Source of the DNA: Synechococcus sp. AG-673-A03
GTDB lineage: Bacteria > Cyanobacteriota > Cyanobacteriia > PCC-6307 > Cyanobiaceae
Length of the DNA: 38,144 bases
Direction: 5' to 3'
NCBI GenBank assembly: GCA_003211275.1
Contig: QCTE01000013.1
Span: 1-38,144, forward strand
Shown here: piece by piece, positions 37,818-38,144 of the stretch
Layout: each line of letters begins with the position of its first letter
Position numbering within the stretch: position 1 is the stretch's first letter
Translations under genes and position numbers: made by a program
The notes under the pieces: model-generated
The model's input: the letters and a program-made list of their open reading frames with translations, nothing else
Database searches by the model: none
What the model was told of the DNA's origin: nothing

Positions 37818-38144
37818 TCAGATGCCTAGGTTTCGAGTGGCGACTTTGCGGATCAACTTCAGCTGACGCGGCAAGCACTTATCCAGGCTGTAATTTTTGA
37901 TTGCGTCTTTTCTTGCTTGTGCGCCAAGTTTTGCCGCCAGTTTACGATCTCTTAAAAGGTGATCAATCTGCTCGGCGATCCTTTCTGGAGCGAAGAAATC
38001 AACAAGAAGTCCATTGTGCTCATTTTCAATCACCTCCATCACCGGTAGAGTACTTGAGCCCACAATGGCGCAGCCAGTGCTCATCGCCTCCAATAGGCTC
38101 CAGCTCAGCACGAAGGGATAAGTGAGATAGACATGTGCCTGGCT
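37818..38144 (-). CDS. Glycosyltransferase group 1, C-terminal part (cut by window edge)
   Basis: Only the last 108 residues are visible, and the frame runs off the right edge of the window. They match the donor-binding end of GT4-type enzymes: AHVYLTYPFVLSWSLLEAMS with the conserved glutamates, CAIVGSSTLPVMEVI, NGLLVDFFAPERIAEQI, and a terminal helix. It is on the strand opposite the sugar transferase, with 3 bases between stops. It probably belongs to the same glycan assembly region. Confidence 0.88.
   Translation of the reverse strand, partial: SQAHVYLTYPFVLSWSLLEAMSTGCAIVGSSTLPVMEVIENEHNGLLVDFFAPERIAEQIDHLLRDRKLAAKLGAQARKDAIKNYSLDKCLPRQLKLIRKVATRNLGI

Overview
The window is a gene-dense chromosomal segment of a marine picocyanobacterium, most likely Synechococcus. 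The photosystem II gene psbZ, the corrin gene cobH, the plastid-type ycf23 gene, a four-ACT aspartate kinase, and a SecA with a large insertion and no zinc tail all fit cyanobacteria. The order secA, ribH, psbZ, mutS, cobH, holA, lysC, uvrB, tilS, rnj, dapA, asd, tig, clpP, clpX, dnaX matches my recollection of marine Synechococcus/Prochlorococcus. The species call is inference, because no database could be searched.

Bases 1-7870: a membrane family 2 glycosyltransferase, whose 5' end may lie outside the window, converges on a leftward run of tig, clpP, clpX, an LRAT-like protein and dnaX. The run joins nascent-chain folding, ATP-dependent proteolysis and the replication clamp loader. Bases 7998-13040: asd, dapA and rnj (lysine/diaminopimelate synthesis plus RNase J) run rightward and collide with an unknown acidic repeat protein that lies downstream of tilS on the other strand. 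Bases 13047-20568: tilS, ycf23, uvrB, lysC, holA and cobH. Bases 20553-24791: mutS, psbZ, ribH, a tRNA-Gly(GCC) and a GNAT acetyltransferase. Bases 24883-28961: a family 4 glycosyltransferase immediately upstream of secA.

Bases 29116-38144 form a cell-surface polysaccharide region. It holds rfbA, a Wzm/Wzt-type ABC exporter, a small unknown ORF translationally coupled to wzm, a TPR-glycosyltransferase fusion, a DUF6165 protein, rfbC, rfbD, a polyprenyl-phosphate sugar-phosphate transferase and a partial glycosyltransferase at the right edge. Together these could start a lipid-linked glycan, make most of the dTDP-rhamnose for it and export it. rfbB (dTDP-glucose 4,6-dehydratase) is not in the window. 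Parts of this region look more AT-rich than the housekeeping core, which suggests a mosaic, exchangeable segment.

No insertion sequence, transposase, integrase, prophage, rRNA or CRISPR array was seen. No stretch over 300 bases lacks a plausible gene. The largest non-coding gaps are about 100-180 bases: tig/asd, clpX/LRAT, mutS/psbZ, secA/rfbA and upstream of the TPR gene. The most interesting candidates for new biology are the small ORF coupled to wzm, the clamp-binding-like motif at the amino end of MutS, the LRAT-like protein between clpX and dnaX, and the acidic 48-residue repeat protein.
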